Below, one piece after another: positions 37,096-46,047 of a stretch of 64,000 nt of DNA (the stretch's first letter is position 1; every line of letters starts with the position of its first letter). The stretch covers positions 1-64,000 of the forward strand of contig CBDCME010000080.1 in the NCBI GenBank assembly GCA_965218865.1, read 5' to 3'. Both the position numbers and the translations under genes were made by a program. Source of the stretch: CBDCME01 sp965218865. Its GTDB lineage: Bacteria; Pseudomonadota; Alphaproteobacteria; JAAXGF01. Below the pieces are notes generated by a model. The model was given only the letters and a program-made list of their open reading frames with translations, was not told the DNA's origin and searched no databases.

Positions 37096-37293
37096 ATGCC
37101 CAAGCTCAAATCGAAGAGTTCGGCGAAAAAGCGCTTTCGTGTGACGCCGACCGGCAAGGTGCGCATGAACAAGGCCGGCAAGCGGCACAATCTGCGCAAA
37201 CGCTTGCAAAAGATGAAACGCAAGGCCCGGGGGGGCGGGAATCTTTCGGCCCCGGACGCGCGCATCGTCAAGAACTTCCTACCTTACGGCTAG
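37096..37293 (+). CDS. rpmI: 50S ribosomal protein L35
   Basis: 65 residues, MPKLKSKSSAKKRFRVTPTG to NFLPYG, the normal size and very basic composition of bL35. Twelve bp upstream of rplT in the usual order. The gene infC, which commonly precedes rpmI, is not upstream here; the hsp20 and DUF1150 pseudogenes occupy that place. A promoter must therefore lie in 36840-37090. Confidence 0.96.
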   Translation: MPKLKSKSSAKKRFRVTPTGKVRMNKAGKRHNLRKRLQKMKRKARGGGNLSAPDARIVKNFLPYG

Positions 37294-37305
37294 GGCGCTT
37301 TCGTC

Positions 37306-37671
37306 ATGGCTCGGGTCAAACGCGGCGTTACCTCGCACGCGCGCCACAAGAAAGTCCTCGCCCAGGCGAAGGGGTACCGGGGACGGGCGAAGAATTGTTA
37401 CCGCATCGCCTTGAACCGGGTCGAGAAGGGGCTGCAGTACGCCTATCGCGACCGCCGGAACCGCAAACGGGCGTTCCGGTCGCTCTGGATCCAGCGCATC
37501 AATGCCGGTTCGCGTAGCCACGGCCTGACCTATGGGCGTTTCATTAACGGCCTGAGCCGCGCCGGAATCGTCGTCGATCGCAAGATTCTCGCCGATCTCG
37601 CCGTTCGCGAGCCGGCGGCCTTCCAGTCGCTGGTCGAAAAGGCGCGCGCGGCCCTCGCGGACGCTGTTTGA
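37306..37671 (+). CDS. rplT: 50S ribosomal protein L20
   Basis: 121 residues: MARVKRGVTSHARHKKVL start, GYRGRAKNCYRIALNRVEKG and the helical middle RDRRNRKRAFRSLWIQRINA. bL20 binds 23S rRNA early in 50S assembly. Follows rpmI closely and precedes pheS by 99 bp. Intact. Confidence 0.97.
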   Translation: MARVKRGVTSHARHKKVLAQAKGYRGRAKNCYRIALNRVEKGLQYAYRDRRNRKRAFRSLWIQRINAGSRSHGLTYGRFINGLSRAGIVVDRKILADLAVREPAAFQSLVEKARAALADAV

Positions 37672-37770
37672 TCGCTGGCGCGCTGGCGCGGACGAGCGCG
37701 CCCCATTCTCTCTTGCCGACCCTTATCATGGCCTGCCCGCAACCGAAGAAATTGGTAAACTGTCCCCATC

Positions 37771-38844
37771 ATGGATGACCTTGAGCATCTACGTGAACAG
37801 CTGCTGGCCGAGGTAGCCGACACCGAGGACAACGAGAGTCTCGAGCGCTTGCGCGTCGGCGCCCTGGGGAAAAAGGGCACCATCACGACGCGAATGAAGG
37901 CGATCGGAAAAATGGAGCCGGAGCAGCGGCGCACGGTCGGCGCGGCCCTGAACCGACTCAAGAGCGACCTCGCCGCGGCCGTGGAGGCGCGCCGCGAGGC
38001 GCTGCGAACGGCGGCGCTGGACGCCGGGCTGGCGGCTGAACGGATCGACGTCACCTTGCCGCCGCGTCCCGAATCGGCCGGATACGTCCATCCCGTCAGT
38101 CAGGTCTTGGAGGAAATCGCGGCGATCTTCGGCGACATGGGCTTCGCCGTCGCCGAAGGCCCCGATATCGAGGACGACTTCCATAATTTCACGGCCCTGA
38201 ACATTCCCCCGGAGCACCCGGCGCGGCAAGAACACGACACCTTCTATCTGCGGGCGCCGGAGGGGGCGGAGCGCAAGCTCCTGCGGACCCATACCTCGCC
38301 GGTGCAGGTGCGAACGATGCAGCACCAGCCGCCGCCGATCCGGATCATCGCGCCGGGCCGCACCTACCGCCGCGACTCCGACATGACCCATACGCCGATG
38401 TTCCACCAGGTCGAGGGCCTCGTGATCGACGAAAGCACCCATATGGGCCACCTCAAGGGATGCCTGCGGGATTTCGTCAGCGCCTTCTTCGAGATCGATG
38501 TGCCGGTCCGTTTTCGCCCCAGTTATTTTCCCTTCACCTCGCCGTCGGCGGAGATGGACATCGGCTGCAGGCGCGCCGGCGGGACCCTGACAATCGGCGA
38601 AGGGGACGACTGGTTGGAGATCCTTGGCTGCGGCATGGTCCATCCCAAGGTGCTGGCCCATTGCGGCATCGATTCCGAGGTCTACCAGGGCTTCGCCTTC
38701 GGGGTCGGGATCGACCGCATCGCCATGCTCAAATACGGCATTCCCGACTTGCGCAGCTTCTTCGACGCCGATCTGCGCTGGCTCCGGCATTATGGATTCT
38801 CGGCCCTCGACGTCCCGACCCTGCGGGCGGGGCTGGGGCGATGA
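37771..38844 (+). CDS. pheS: Phenylalanine-tRNA ligase alpha subunit
   Basis: 357 residues. An N-terminal coiled-coil domain (DDLEHLREQLLAEVADTEDN) is followed by the class II core with motif 2 (GRTYRRDSDMTHTPMFHQVE) and motif 3 (GFAFGVGIDRIAMLKYGIPD). It charges tRNA-Phe together with PheT as an alpha2-beta2 enzyme. The stop overlaps the pheT start (ATGA). Intact. Confidence 0.97.
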   Translation: MDDLEHLREQLLAEVADTEDNESLERLRVGALGKKGTITTRMKAIGKMEPEQRRTVGAALNRLKSDLAAAVEARREALRTAALDAGLAAERIDVTLPPRPESAGYVHPVSQVLEEIAAIFGDMGFAVAEGPDIEDDFHNFTALNIPPEHPARQEHDTFYLRAPEGAERKLLRTHTSPVQVRTMQHQPPPIRIIAPGRTYRRDSDMTHTPMFHQVEGLVIDESTHMGHLKGCLRDFVSAFFEIDVPVRFRPSYFPFTSPSAEMDIGCRRAGGTLTIGEGDDWLEILGCGMVHPKVLAHCGIDSEVYQGFAFGVGIDRIAMLKYGIPDLRSFFDADLRWLRHYGFSALDVPTLRAGLGR

Positions 38845-41246
38845 AATTCACCCTCTCGTGGCTCCGGCGTCACCTCGAAACCGAGGCGGCGCTGGACGAG
38901 ATCGTCGACCGGCTCACGGCCATCGGCCTCGAGGTCGAGGAGGTCGTCGACCGCGGCCAATCCCTGGCTCCTTTCACGGTCGGCGAGGTGATCGAGGCCG
39001 GCCCCCATCTCGATGCCGACCGGCTCACGGTCTGCCTCGTCGACGTCGGCGACAAACGCATCCAGGTCGTATGCGGCGCCCCGAACGTTCGGACCGGCAT
39101 GAAGGGCGTTTTCGCGGCCGCGGGTCTGACCGTCCCCGGCACGGAGATGAAGCTCAAACGCACCGTCATCAGGGGCTTCGAAAGCCACGGAATGCTTTGC
39201 TCCGAACGCGAATTGGGTCTCGGCGACGACCACGACGGGATCATCGAACTGCCGGACGAGGCCCCGGTCGGCGCTCCCTTCGCCACCGTGCTCGGCCTCG
39301 ACGATCCCCTGATCGACGTCGCCGTAACGCCCGACCGGAGCGACTGCCTGGGCGTCCGCGGGATCGCCCGTGATTTAGCCGCGGCCGGTATCGGCCGCCT
39401 CTTGCCGCTCGAGGTCGCAGCGATGCCCGGCGGATACGAAAGTCCGCTGAAGGTTCACCTCGAATTCGACCAAAAAAGCGCCGACGCCTGCCCCTATTTC
39501 ATCGGCCGCTACCTGCGCGGCGTGCGCAACGGCCCCAGTCCGTCCTGGCTGCGCGAACGCCTGGTCGCGGTGGGCTTGCGCCCGATCTCGGCCCTGGTGG
39601 ACATCACCAACTGGTTGACCCTCGACCTCGGGCGTCCAGCCCACGTCTTCGACGCCGACCGCGTGTCGGGCGATTTGCGCGTCCGCCTGGCCCGAGCGGG
39701 GGAATGCTTCGAGGCCCTCGACGAACGTATCTACGAAGCCGACGAAACGATGACGGCGATCCACGACGACCGTGGTCTTCAGTCTCTCGCCGGCGTCATC
39801 GGCGGCAGCCAAACCGGTTGCACCAAATCGACGACGAACGTATTTCTGGAAATCGCCACCTTCGATCCCAAGCGCACGGCCGCCACGGGCCGGGCGCTCG
39901 GGATCGAAAGCGAAGCCCGTTACCGCTTCGAACGGGGGGTCGATCCGGCTTTCCTCGACGCCGCCACCGAGGTGGCCACCCGCCTGATCGTCGAACTTTG
40001 CGGCGGCGAACCCAGCGACCTGACGCGGGCCGGGAAAGAGCCGGCGTGGGAGCGGCGGATTTCGTTTCGGCCGTCCCGAGTCGAAACCCTTGGTGGCGTT
40101 ACCCTCGCGGCGGATCGTTGCCGGGAGGTCCTCGAACGGCTCGGTTGCCGGATCGACGGCGACGGGGAATCGCTCACCGTCGCGGTCCCTTCCTGGCGTC
40201 CGGACATCGATGTCGAGGCGGATCTGGTGGAGGAAGTGCTGCGGATAACCGGTTACGACCGCATCACCGCGGTCTCGCTTCCGCGGCCCTCGGCGGTGGC
40301 AAAACCGGTGCTGAGCCTGGCCCAGAGGCGGGTTTCGTGGACCAAACGGGCCCTGGCCGGCCGCGGTCTGGTCGAGGCGGTCACCTGGTCGTTCGTCTCC
40401 CAGCGGCAGGCCGAATTGTTCGGCGGCGGCGGTGAAACGCTCCGCCTGGCCAATCCGATCAACGCCGATCTGGCGGTGATGCGCCCCAGTCTGTTGCCCA
40501 GCCTCATCGCCGCCGCCGGGCGCAACGCCGCCCATGGTTTCGCTAACCTGGCCCTTTTCGAAACCGGACAAATCTACCAGGACGACACCTGCGAGGGCCA
40601 GGGATCGGCGGCGGGCGGCGTCCGCTGCGGCAAGCACGCCCCGAACCATTGGCTGGTGGCGGAAAGACCCGTGGACGCGTTCGACGCCCGCGCCGACGCG
40701 ACGGCGGTCCTCGCCGCCTGCGGCGTCGCGGTCCAGGGGTTGCGGATTTCCGAGGACGCGCCGGCTTGGTATCACCCCGGCCGCTCCGCCACCCTGGCCT
40801 TGGGACCGAAGGTGCTGGCCCATTTCGGCGAGATCCATCCGCGGGTGCTCGCGGCCCTGGGCGGGCGCCGGCCGGTGGTCGGATTCGAGGTTTTCCTGAC
40901 CGCCCAGCCCGAGCCAAGGGCGAAACGGGGGCGGACCCGCGCGGCCCTGAATATTTCACCCTTTCAAGCCGTCCTCCGCGACTTCGCCTTCATCGTCGAC
41001 ATCGGGGTCCGCGGCGCCGATCTCATGCGGGCCGCGCGCAGCGCCGACAAGAGCCTGATCGACGAGGTAACGGTCTTCGACGTTTACGAGGGCTCGGGCG
41101 TGGACGACGGCAAGAAGTCGATCGCGATCTCGGTCCGCCTCCAGCCCTCCGGGCACACCCTGACCGATTCCGAAATCGACGCCGTCTCGGCCCGCATCGT
41201 CGTCGCCGTCGAAAAAGCCACCGGCGGTATCCTGAGGGCTGCCTAA
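38841..41246 (+). CDS. pheT: Phenylalanine-tRNA ligase beta subunit
   Basis: 801 residues from ATG 38841. Domains in order: N-terminal MKFTLSWLRRHLETEAALDE, an OB-fold tRNA-binding domain (about 40-150; RTVIRGFESHGMLCSERELG), the B3/B4 editing region (SALVDITNWLTLDLGRPAHV), B5 (VETLGGVTLAADRCREVLER), the catalytic-like core, and a C-terminal FDX-ACB domain (SPFQAVLRDFAFIVDIG). Translationally coupled to pheS. Intact. Confidence 0.97.
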   Translation: MKFTLSWLRRHLETEAALDEIVDRLTAIGLEVEEVVDRGQSLAPFTVGEVIEAGPHLDADRLTVCLVDVGDKRIQVVCGAPNVRTGMKGVFAAAGLTVPGTEMKLKRTVIRGFESHGMLCSERELGLGDDHDGIIELPDEAPVGAPFATVLGLDDPLIDVAVTPDRSDCLGVRGIARDLAAAGIGRLLPLEVAAMPGGYESPLKVHLEFDQKSADACPYFIGRYLRGVRNGPSPSWLRERLVAVGLRPISALVDITNWLTLDLGRPAHVFDADRVSGDLRVRLARAGECFEALDERIYEADETMTAIHDDRGLQSLAGVIGGSQTGCTKSTTNVFLEIATFDPKRTAATGRALGIESEARYRFERGVDPAFLDAATEVATRLIVELCGGEPSDLTRAGKEPAWERRISFRPSRVETLGGVTLAADRCREVLERLGCRIDGDGESLTVAVPSWRPDIDVEADLVEEVLRITGYDRITAVSLPRPSAVAKPVLSLAQRRVSWTKRALAGRGLVEAVTWSFVSQRQAELFGGGGETLRLANPINADLAVMRPSLLPSLIAAAGRNAAHGFANLALFETGQIYQDDTCEGQGSAAGGVRCGKHAPNHWLVAERPVDAFDARADATAVLAACGVAVQGLRISEDAPAWYHPGRSATLALGPKVLAHFGEIHPRVLAALGGRRPVVGFEVFLTAQPEPRAKRGRTRAALNISPFQAVLRDFAFIVDIGVRGADLMRAARSADKSLIDEVTVFDVYEGSGVDDGKKSIAISVRLQPSGHTLTDSEIDAVSARIVVAVEKATGGILRAA

Positions 41247-41468
41247 CGGCTTAAATTTATCCGGCGCCGAGTCTGAGCCAGAGGGGTCATTCGGGGGGCG
41301 GGAGTGGGTTCAATTGGGTGATTACCGACGGAACGACGCTCGGTTGGAACGTAAGCGACCGTTCTAGGCCGCCTTGGCGGGAGGGGAGGAATCGGCGAAG
41401 CTCTGTCGTTGGTGACGTCATTAGTGATGTCGGTAGCTACGTAACATACGGGACATACGGGCGCGCGC

Positions 41469-41825
41469 ATGGGGCGGATTGAGGTATTGACGGGGCCGGA
41501 GCGTCGGCGGCGCTGGTCGCAGGATGTGAAGGCGCGGATTGTTTCGGAGGCGATGGCGCCGGGCGCGGTCGTGGTGTCGGTGGCGCGGCGGCACGATATT
41601 CCGCCTCGGCAGATTTACCGTTGGCGCCGGGATTTGGAACCGGAGGGCGGGCCGGGGTTTGGCGGATTTCTCCCTGTCGAGGTGACGGACGAGGCGTCTT
41701 GCCGTGGCGTGCGTTCGCCGCCGGCTGTTGAGATTGCTTTGTCTTGCGGTCGGACGTTACGGGTTGGGTGTGATATCGAGGGGGCGGCGCTCATCCGCAT
41801 GATCCGTGTGCTGGAAGGGGCATGA
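41469..41825 (+). CDS. IS66-family accessory protein TnpA (remnant element)
   Basis: 118 residues with an N-terminal HTH_Tnp_1-type region (LTGPERRRRWSQDVKARIVS; VARRHDIPPRQIYRWRRDLE), typical of the first open frame of IS66 elements. The C-terminus (GCDIEGAALIRMIRVLEGA) is also family-like. The stop overlaps the start of the next gene (GCATGATC). The large IS66 transposase TnpC is absent, so the element is a remnant. Confidence 0.85.
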   Translation: MGRIEVLTGPERRRRWSQDVKARIVSEAMAPGAVVVSVARRHDIPPRQIYRWRRDLEPEGGPGFGGFLPVEVTDEASCRGVRSPPAVEIALSCGRTLRVGCDIEGAALIRMIRVLEGA

Positions 41826-42319
41826 TCGGGCCGCTGAAGGGGGTGCGGATTTATCTCGCGGGCGGACCGACAGATATGCGCAAGGGGTTCGACGGCTTGG
41901 CTCGTCTTGTCCAGGAAGTGTTGCGGCAAGACCCGTGCTCGGGGGCGCTGTTTGCGTTTCGTGGCAAGCGTGGTGACCGGGTGAAGCTGTTGTGGTGGGA
42001 CGGGCAAGGATTTTGTCTGTTTTACAAGCGCCCGGTGGAAGGCTATCGCGACAGCGCGCCAATGCTCGCGGCTTGGCTTGAAGCCGCGATTCCGGAAGGC
42101 CTCGCCGTCTTCTCCCTGCCCGAGCGCCACGGAAAGCGCACCTCGAACCCCATGGAGCGATCCATCCAGCAGGAGATCAAGCGTCGCACCGTCAAGGTTA
42201 GGGTCTTCCCCAATGAGACCTCGCTCGAACGCCTGGTGACCGCCATCCTCGTCGAGATCGACGACAAATGGGCCGCAACCGACAAGGCATACATCACCTG
42301 GAAAGCCGAGGATGACTGA
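41822..42319 (+). pseudogene. Mosaic frame: IS66 TnpB N-terminus joined to IS256 transposase C-terminus
   Basis: Residues 1 to about 75 (VRIYLAGGPTDMRKGFDGLA, GDRVKLLWWDGQGFCLFYKR) are IS66 Orf2/TnpB. From RPVEGYRDSAPMLAAWLEAA the sequence turns into the C-terminus of a Mutator/IS256 transposase (PEGLAVFSLPE, MERSIQQEIKRRTVKVRVFP, RLVTAILVEIDDKWA). The junction near 42045-42060 keeps the frame open. The original TnpB tail and the catalytic core of the IS256 protein are missing, so this is a recombination product of two decayed elements and not a functional transposase. Confidence 0.75.
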
Positions 42320-42345
42320 TCAACGCCACAAAGAATTTCCACACA

Positions 42346-42561
42346 TCAGGTTGCGCAATCAACCTCCCCGCGCACCATGCGTTCCCACCATAACTTGTGC
42401 TCCTCGGTATTCGGCAAACCAATATCCCTGCCAAAGTCACTGAAAATGTTGACCGCGTCAAACGGACGCCCGGCGCCGACGTTGACCTTTTCGTCGTCAC
42501 CCTTCCGATTCTTTGCTTCACCATCAAAACCGGGGAGAGCTATAAGAATGGCGACGAACAA
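42346..42561 (-). CDS. Short hypothetical protein or gene fragment
   Basis: 71 codons on the minus strand, with a hydrophobic beginning (MFVAILIALPGFDG) and a polar remainder (PNTEEHKLWWERMVRGEVDC). No family recognised and no clear ribosome site. It lies between the IS66/IS256 remnant and the desaturase, where no other gene is apparent from 42320 to 42833. Confidence 0.3.
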   Translation of the reverse strand: MFVAILIALPGFDGEAKNRKGDDEKVNVGAGRPFDAVNIFSDFGRDIGLPNTEEHKLWWERMVRGEVDCAT

Positions 42562-42833
42562 CCAAACGCCTCGCTTGCCCCGTGGCCCAATGCAACCTTT
42601 CCATGACCGACCCCGGCCAGCGCGGGGGGCCCTTTTTGGCGATCAAAACGTCCGTTTGGCAAACCCCAAGGCGCTCACGGCCGGCGCCGTTTGTCACGAC
42701 CGTTTGGGCCCCCGGAGCGGGGCTGATGTTCACGATATTGCCGCACGAGATTCTAGACGACCTGCTGGACGACGGTGAGGTGTAGCGAGGTGGTAACAAC
42801 TTGAATCGGAGGGGCGTAAAACCTTCCAGGAGA

Positions 42834-43682
42834 TCAGTAGCGGTCGTCCGTCCCGCCGCTTTCATTGTACTTGATGGGAAGACGGACATTCTTGGCAAGT
42901 CCTAAAACTTGAAGGCCGCGGATCATCCACCAAGTCATATCCACTTCCCACCAGCGCAGCCCGTGGCGAGCGGATCGGGGAAACGCATGATGGTTGTTAT
43001 GCCAGCCTTCCCCATAACTGATCAACGCCACCCACCAGCAATTCGTGGACTGGTCCCCGGCGTCGTGTGACCGGTAGCCAAACCGATGGGTCGCACTGTT
43101 GACGAACCAAGTTGAATGATAGACGGCCACTAAGCGCACGAATATGCCCCAAACCACGAACGGCAAGCCCCCGACCAGAAAAAGCACGATCCCGAGGAGC
43201 AGTTGCCAGAGCAGCATGGTCCAGTCGAAAAAGCGATAGACCGGATCGCGGGCAATGTCCTTCAGGTAGAGCCCCATGGATTGGTCGCAGGGCAGTTTGT
43301 GGAGAATCCAGCCGACGTGCGTCCACCAGAAACCCCTGTGGATGTCATGCGGGTCTTCAGCCGTGTCGGAGAAACGATGATGCATGCGGTGCTTGGCCAC
43401 CCATTCAAGAGGCGACTGGCAAGCGAGCGTGCCGCAAAAAAGCAAGACATACTCCAACCACTTCGGGGCTCGGAAACTTCGGTGCGTGATCAATCGGTGG
43501 TATCCGAGAGTGACCCCGACGCCGGCTGTCAACCAGTGCAAGACAAGAGCGACCGCGACCGCGGGCCAACTGAAGGTGGCTGGCAGCAAGGCCGCCAAAG
43601 CGAACAAATGCACGCCGCCCAGGAAGATAATGACCAGCCAATCCGGCAAAGGTCGGTCCATTTCTACGGATGATGCGTTCAT
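42834..43682 (-). CDS. Acyl-CoA / fatty acid desaturase (delta-9 type)
   Basis: 282 residues from ATG 43682. Integral membrane di-iron desaturase with the three His boxes: GYHRLITHRSF, EWVAKHRMHHRFSDTAEDPH and SYGEGWHNNHHAFP. Several membrane segments are visible (DWLVIIFLGGVHLFALAALL; LLWQLLLGIVLFLVGGLPFV). It introduces a double bond in acyl chains, relevant to membrane fluidity. The frame is open upstream to 43823, but the extra residues are not family-like and include a tandem repeat, so the shorter start is preferred. Monocistronic. Intact. Confidence 0.92.
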   Translation of the reverse strand: MNASSVEMDRPLPDWLVIIFLGGVHLFALAALLPATFSWPAVAVALVLHWLTAGVGVTLGYHRLITHRSFRAPKWLEYVLLFCGTLACQSPLEWVAKHRMHHRFSDTAEDPHDIHRGFWWTHVGWILHKLPCDQSMGLYLKDIARDPVYRFFDWTMLLWQLLLGIVLFLVGGLPFVVWGIFVRLVAVYHSTWFVNSATHRFGYRSHDAGDQSTNCWWVALISYGEGWHNNHHAFPRSARHGLRWWEVDMTWWMIRGLQVLGLAKNVRLPIKYNESGGTDDRY

Positions 43683-43751
43683 GAAGAGCCGAGCGAATTC
43701 CTTGAAGAAGCGGGGATGAGAATTTTCGTATTGAGCTGTTCGCCGATTCGG

Positions 43752-43797
43752 CGCCAGTAACGTTTCCCGTATTCGCCAGTAACGTTTCCCGTATTCG
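43752..43797. repeat. 22-bp tandem duplication upstream of the desaturase gene
   Basis: CGCCAGTAACGTTTCCCGTATT occurs at 43752-43773 and again at 43774-43795, followed by CG. On the desaturase strand this gives two copies of AATACGGGAAACGTTACTGG, 70-115 bp before the start codon, within the likely promoter region. Confidence 0.8.
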
Positions 43798-43986
43798 AAT
43801 GTCGAACCGGTCCTCTCCGACACGGCACTATTGCAAGATTCGTCCTACCAGAAATGGCGGCAAGGCACAACGTGCCCCCCGAACCTTCTCATGCCATGGG
43901 TCGGGAAAGAGGAATCGGCACTCGGGGAAGGGAAAATCGGAAACATCTTCCCTGGTTACGCGACACCAGCACTTGAATTCCTTTGA

Positions 43987-44120
43987 CAGTCTGTTCGAAA
44001 ACTCGCGGCGCCGGCCTTCTCCCTCTCCCGGCCACCCCTATCAGCAACCTCTCGTGGCTGGCCGGGAGGGGGCCGGAACAGACGCAAAAAATGCGCAGCC
44101 GCGCATTTTCGAACGGACAC
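43987..44120 (+). repeat. Palindromic MITE-like repeat, copy 7
   Basis: 134 bp: CAGTCTGTTCGAAAACTCGC ... GCGCATTTTCGAACGGACAC with the identical flanking triplet TGA on both sides (43984-43986 and 44121-44123). The large palindrome is slightly eroded (CTTCTCCCTCTCCCGGCC against GGCCGGGAGGGGGCCGG). Confidence 0.9.
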
Positions 44121-44148
44121 TGAGACACGGCTCCCCGCTTACCCGGAT

Positions 44149-45515
44149 GAGCTATAGCTGAAAGTTGGTGACGGAGTGAGATGAAGGCGGCGTATCCTGG
44201 CGGATGATGAATCTGCCGATATCCAGAAAAGAAGGATACGCCATGAAGGAAGATACCGTTGTTCAGTTTCGCCATCCAGCGTCGTTTGAGGACCCGTTGA
44301 CGGAGGTTTTGCGTACCGGCGCGCGTCAGCTTCTTGCCCAGGCGGTGGAGATGGAGGTTGCGAGTTTCGTGGAGACGCACGCCGATTTGAGGGATGCGAC
44401 GGGGCGGCGGCGGATTGTCCGTCACGGGTATTTGCCGGAGCGTGAGATTCAAACCGGGATTGGTGCGGTGAGCGTACGTTGTCCGCGCGACCGTGGCGGG
44501 CTGGGAACGAAAATCCGTTTTACATCGGCGATCCTGCCGCCCTATTTGCGGCGCAGCAAATCTGTCGAGGAACTGTTGCCCTGGCTTTATCTCAAAGGCA
44601 TCTCCACGGGTGATTTTTCCGACGCCCTGGCAGCGCTCGTGGGTGCGGACGCGCCGGGCCTTTCGGCCAACACCATCGTGCGTCTCAAGAAGGTCTGGCA
44701 AGAGGAGCTGGAGCGCTGGCAAGGGCGGGACTTGTCCGCCAAGCGCTACGTCTATTTCTGGGCTGACGGCATCTATTTCCAGCCGCGCCTGGACAAAGAT
44801 CGCCAATGCATTCTGGTCATCATCGGCGCCGACGATAGGGGCCGCAAGGAAGTATTGGCCATCGACGACGGTTATCGCGAAAGTGCCCAATCCTGGCGCG
44901 AACTGCTTCTCGACCTCAAGAAGCGGGGCCTCGTGATTCCGCCCGAACTGGCCACTGGCGACGGCGCCCTTGGGTTCTGGAAGGCCCTGCGCGAGGTCTA
45001 CGGAAGCGTGCGCGAGCAGCGTTGCTGGGTCCATAAAACGGCCAATGTGCTGAACAAGCTGCCGAAGTCCGTCCAGCCCAAGGTCAAGAAGCGCTTGCAG
45101 GACATCTGGATGGCCGAAACCAAGGACGAGGCCGAGAAAGCCTTCGACTTCTTCGTGGAAATCTTCGGTCCCAAGTACGACAAGGCCGTCGCCTGCCTGG
45201 CCAAGAACCGGGTGGAGTTGCTCACCTTCTACGACTTCCCGGCCGAGCACTGGAAGCACTTGCGAACCACCAATCCGATCGAAAGCACCTTCGCCACGGT
45301 GCGCCTTCGAACCGCCAGGACCAAAGGCTGCCTCAGCCGTAAAACGGCCCTCATGATGGTCTTCAAACTCTGCCAATCGGCGAGCAAAAAATGGCGCCGC
45401 CTCGACGGCTCCCAGCGGCTCGCCGAGATCATCTAGGGTGTCACATTCAAGGATGGAGAAAAGCTAACCGACCGCGCCGCCTAAAACCCCCGTCACCAAC
45501 TTTTGACATTAGCTC
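44149..45515 (+). mobile_element. IS256-family insertion sequence with 9-bp target duplication
   Basis: 1,367 bp, inverted ends GAGCTATAGCTGAAAGTTGG and the complement of CCAACTTTTGACATTAGCTC. The nine bases TACCCGGAT flank it on both sides (44140-44148 and 45516-45524). The transposase is intact. It is different from the IS256-type element at 2282-3709 in sequence, ends and transposase. Confidence 0.93.
44243..45436 (+). CDS. IS256/Mutator-family transposase (intact)
   Basis: 397 residues from ATG 44243 (MKEDTVVQFRHPASFEDPLT); GAAAAGAAGG lies upstream. Mutator-type DDE transposase: the catalytic Asp in YVYFWADGIYFQPRL, the second Asp in LATGDGALGFWKALR with QRCWVHKTANVLNKLP, and the Glu in TTNPIESTFATVRLRT. 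Full length and unbroken, so the element may still be mobile. Confidence 0.93.
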   Translation: MKEDTVVQFRHPASFEDPLTEVLRTGARQLLAQAVEMEVASFVETHADLRDATGRRRIVRHGYLPEREIQTGIGAVSVRCPRDRGGLGTKIRFTSAILPPYLRRSKSVEELLPWLYLKGISTGDFSDALAALVGADAPGLSANTIVRLKKVWQEELERWQGRDLSAKRYVYFWADGIYFQPRLDKDRQCILVIIGADDRGRKEVLAIDDGYRESAQSWRELLLDLKKRGLVIPPELATGDGALGFWKALREVYGSVREQRCWVHKTANVLNKLPKSVQPKVKKRLQDIWMAETKDEAEKAFDFFVEIFGPKYDKAVACLAKNRVELLTFYDFPAEHWKHLRTTNPIESTFATVRLRTARTKGCLSRKTALMMVFKLCQSASKKWRRLDGSQRLAEII

Positions 45516-45685
45516 TACCCGGATCGCGTGGCCACCAATCCGCAGCGGCGGCACTCGACCTTTTGCACCGCGCCCCCCGAACCGAAGCCACCAATCATTT
45601 CTATGGTCCGGAAGTCGTGTATGCCGATCAGGCACAACAGACGACCGATCCAGTCCGGCATCCCTTTCCCGTTTTCGTTCGCCAC
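45515..45685 (-). CDS. Small zinc-ribbon-like protein; stop codon supplied by IS256
   Basis: 56 residues from GTG 45685, which follows AAAGGAGAT. The chain holds LLCLIGIHDFRTIE and VECRRCGLVATRSG; the CLIGIHDF...CRRCG pattern resembles the small zinc-binding DUF1660-type proteins. The natural stop was TAA (bases spanning the target duplication and the flank at 44139). The IS256 element inserted right there, and the codon is now TAG with its last base from the element, so the protein is unchanged. Function unknown. Confidence 0.55.
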   Translation of the reverse strand: MANENGKGMPDWIGRLLCLIGIHDFRTIEMIGGFGSGGAVQKVECRRCGLVATRSG

Positions 45686-46047
45686 CGCCGATCTCCTTTC
45701 CATTTGACGGCACAGCGCGCGCGAACCATAGCACCATGCCATGGTAGGCCCAACATCGCTGGGCGCCGCCGAAGAAACAATGGCGGGCTTGCCGCCATGG
45801 ACGGCGCGAGCCCCTGTTCGTCCGAGTGCTATCTTTTCGCGTTTCCACATCCTTGGTCATTGAGCATCGTGACACAGAGGCGTAAGTTTGGCCCGTTTCG
45901 GCCAACAGTTTCCGAAAAGTCCTTGTTGCGAAGCGTGGGGTGTGACCAGTGTTACAGACGCAGAGCGACCGGGCTGTCATACAATCATTGTGGAAATGTC
46001 AATCCTAAATTCGGAGTCGCGTATTGAAAGTAACGTCTCAAAATAGC
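45686..46047. other. Intergenic region without recognisable gene
   Basis: Lies between two small divergent genes and must hold their promoters. No family-like frame was found on either strand. Base composition is lower in GC than in the flanking regions. Confidence 0.5.

Noticed and set aside
38460..38840. Upstream extension of pheT inside pheS
   Set aside because: The conserved PheT start is at 38841 with the normal ATGA overlap; the extra residues are out-of-frame pheS sequence.
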